Source: DASZHJ01 sp035581425 (lineage in GTDB: Bacteria; Pseudomonadota; Alphaproteobacteria; ATCC43930; CGMCC-115725). Taken from it: a stretch of 15,233 nucleotides of DNA. A model generated the notes under the pieces. That model was not told the origin of the DNA and did no database searches. It saw only the letters and a list, made by a program, of their open reading frames with translations. Numbering within the stretch: position 1 is the first letter of the stretch; every line of letters starts with the position of its first letter. Both the position numbers and the translations under genes were made by a program. Where the stretch lies: the NCBI GenBank assembly GCA_035581425.1, contig DATJVP010000101.1, positions 1-15,233 on the forward strand, given 5' to 3'. Shown in pieces: positions 14,382-15,233 of this stretch.

Positions 14382-15233
14382 CTACGCCGCCGGTACGAGC
14401 ATTTCCCGCGTCATCCCCGCGAGGTCGACGATGCCGAGGAGCGCCATATCGCGGTGGATCTCCTGCCGTAGAAGATCGATCGCGTGCTCGACGCCGGCGG
14501 CGCCGCCGATCGCGGCGGCGAAGAGGAAGGGTCGGCCGATGAAGACGAATTGCGCACCGAGCGCCAGCGCCTTCAGCACGTCGCTGCCGCGGCGGATGCC
14601 GCTGTCCAGCATGACGGCCATGCCGCCTGCGGCCTCCGCCACCGCCGGAAGCGCGCGAAGGCTCGCGACCGCGCCATCGAGCTGCCGGCCGCCGTGATTG
14701 GAGACAATGATGCCGTCGACGCCGTGCTCGCGGCAGAGCCGCGCATCGGCGGGGCTCAGGACGCCCTTCACAACCAGGCGGCCCGTCCAGAGCCGACGGA
14801 TCAGCGCGAGATGCTCCCACGCCAGCGAATCCCTGGCACCGAAGTCGCGATCGACGAGACGCGAGATCACGGGTGCGCCGCGCTCAGCCCGCATATTCTC
14901 GAAATGCGGCATGCCGTGCCGCACGAGCGTGCGCGCGAGCGTGCCGAAGAGCCACGACGGACGTACGATCCCGTCCCAGGCGAGACGAAAGCTCGGCCGG
15001 AGCGGCGTCGAGAATCCGTTGCGGACGTTGTTCTCGCGATTGGCGGAAACGGGAACGTCGACGGTGAGCACCAGCGTCTGCAATCCCGCGCGCGCAACGC
15101 GCTCGACGAGCGCGGTGATCTTGCGGGGCTCGCCGGGGAGATAGGCCTGGAACCAAGTGCCGGGCGCGGCGCGCGCGACCTCCTCCATCGAGGTGAGCGA
15201 GGCGCCGCTCATGATCATCGGGATGCGATTGTC
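14382..15233 (-). CDS. FMN-dependent alpha-hydroxy-acid oxidase/dehydrogenase, C-terminal part
   Basis: 283 residues are present and the frame is open at the window edge, so the N-terminal ~100 residues are missing. The ATG at 15218 is internal and not the true start. The TIM-barrel signatures of the glycolate oxidase/lactate/mandelate dehydrogenase family are clear: W-F-Q-A-Y (27-31 from the edge), L-V-L-T-V-D-V-P-V (54-62), V-K-G-V-L-S (155-160, FMN-binding Lys), the catalytic S-N-H-G-G-R-Q-L-D-G with His180 and Arg183, D-S-G-I-R-R-G (210-216) and G-R-P-F (233-236). It oxidises an L-2-hydroxy acid to the 2-oxo acid. Lactate, glycolate and mandelate are all possible. It is the first visible gene of the minus-strand operon. 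Confidence 0.9.
   Translation of the reverse strand, partial: DNRIPMIMSGASLTSMEEVARAAPGTWFQAYLPGEPRKITALVERVARAGLQTLVLTVDVPVSANRENNVRNGFSTPLRPSFRLAWDGIVRPSWLFGTLARTLVRHGMPHFENMRAERGAPVISRLVDRDFGARDSLAWEHLALIRRLWTGRLVVKGVLSPADARLCREHGVDGIIVSNHGGRQLDGAVASLRALPAVAEAAGGMAVMLDSGIRRGSDVLKALALGAQFVFIGRPFLFAAAIGGAAGVEHAIDLLRQEIHRDMALLGIVDLAGMTREMLVPAA

Overview
The window is high-GC, tightly packed DNA from a Gram-negative bacterium. A lipobox lipoprotein, a Tat-type signal, an arcDABC operon and the protein flavour all fit an alphaproteobacterium, probably Hyphomicrobiales/Bradyrhizobiaceae-like. That placement is an inference from style and gene content; no rRNA or marker gene is present.

Layout. 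(1) 1-2307 is a looser, visibly more AT-rich left arm. It holds the 5' end of a Tyr/Gly/Pro-rich lipoprotein on the minus strand, a 446-base spacer, a stand-alone GT11 (fucosyltransferase-like) glycosyltransferase with an N-terminal TPR-like segment, and a 554-base spacer with what looks like a decayed coding remnant. (2) 2308-7025 is a complete arginine deiminase operon in the order arcD-arcA-arcB-arcC. (3) 7127-9356, same strand, holds an orphan periplasmic amino-acid-binding protein followed after 25 bases by an AdiC/PotE-type APC antiporter. (4) 9502-11085, minus strand, encodes a Tat-exported FAD amine/L-amino-acid oxidase. A SAM methyltransferase is divergent from it (11165-11962). (5) 11970-15233, minus strand, is a second operon read right to left: an FMN alpha-hydroxy-acid oxidase (cut by the window edge), a PheA/TfdB-type FAD monooxygenase, and an exported chalcone-isomerase-like protein.

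How the genes may work together. ArcD should import arginine in exchange for ornithine. ArcA makes citrulline and ammonia, ArcB phosphorolyses citrulline to ornithine and carbamoyl phosphate, and ArcC recovers ATP. The binding protein, the second antiporter and the exported oxidase sit directly next to this set and are plausibly also concerned with basic amino acids or amines, making the locus look like an amino-acid/amine utilisation island. No regulator, decarboxylase, ABC permease or ABC ATPase is visible. The right-hand minus-strand operon looks like oxidation of aromatic or hydroxy-acid compounds; its substrate cannot be read from sequence.

No tRNA, rRNA, CRISPR array, intact insertion sequence or convincing Rho-independent terminator was found. 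The genes are mostly recognisable families. What stands out is the grouping around the arc operon, the altered pocket of the AdiC-like antiporter, and a promoter arrangement that predicts a leaderless glycosyltransferase mRNA.
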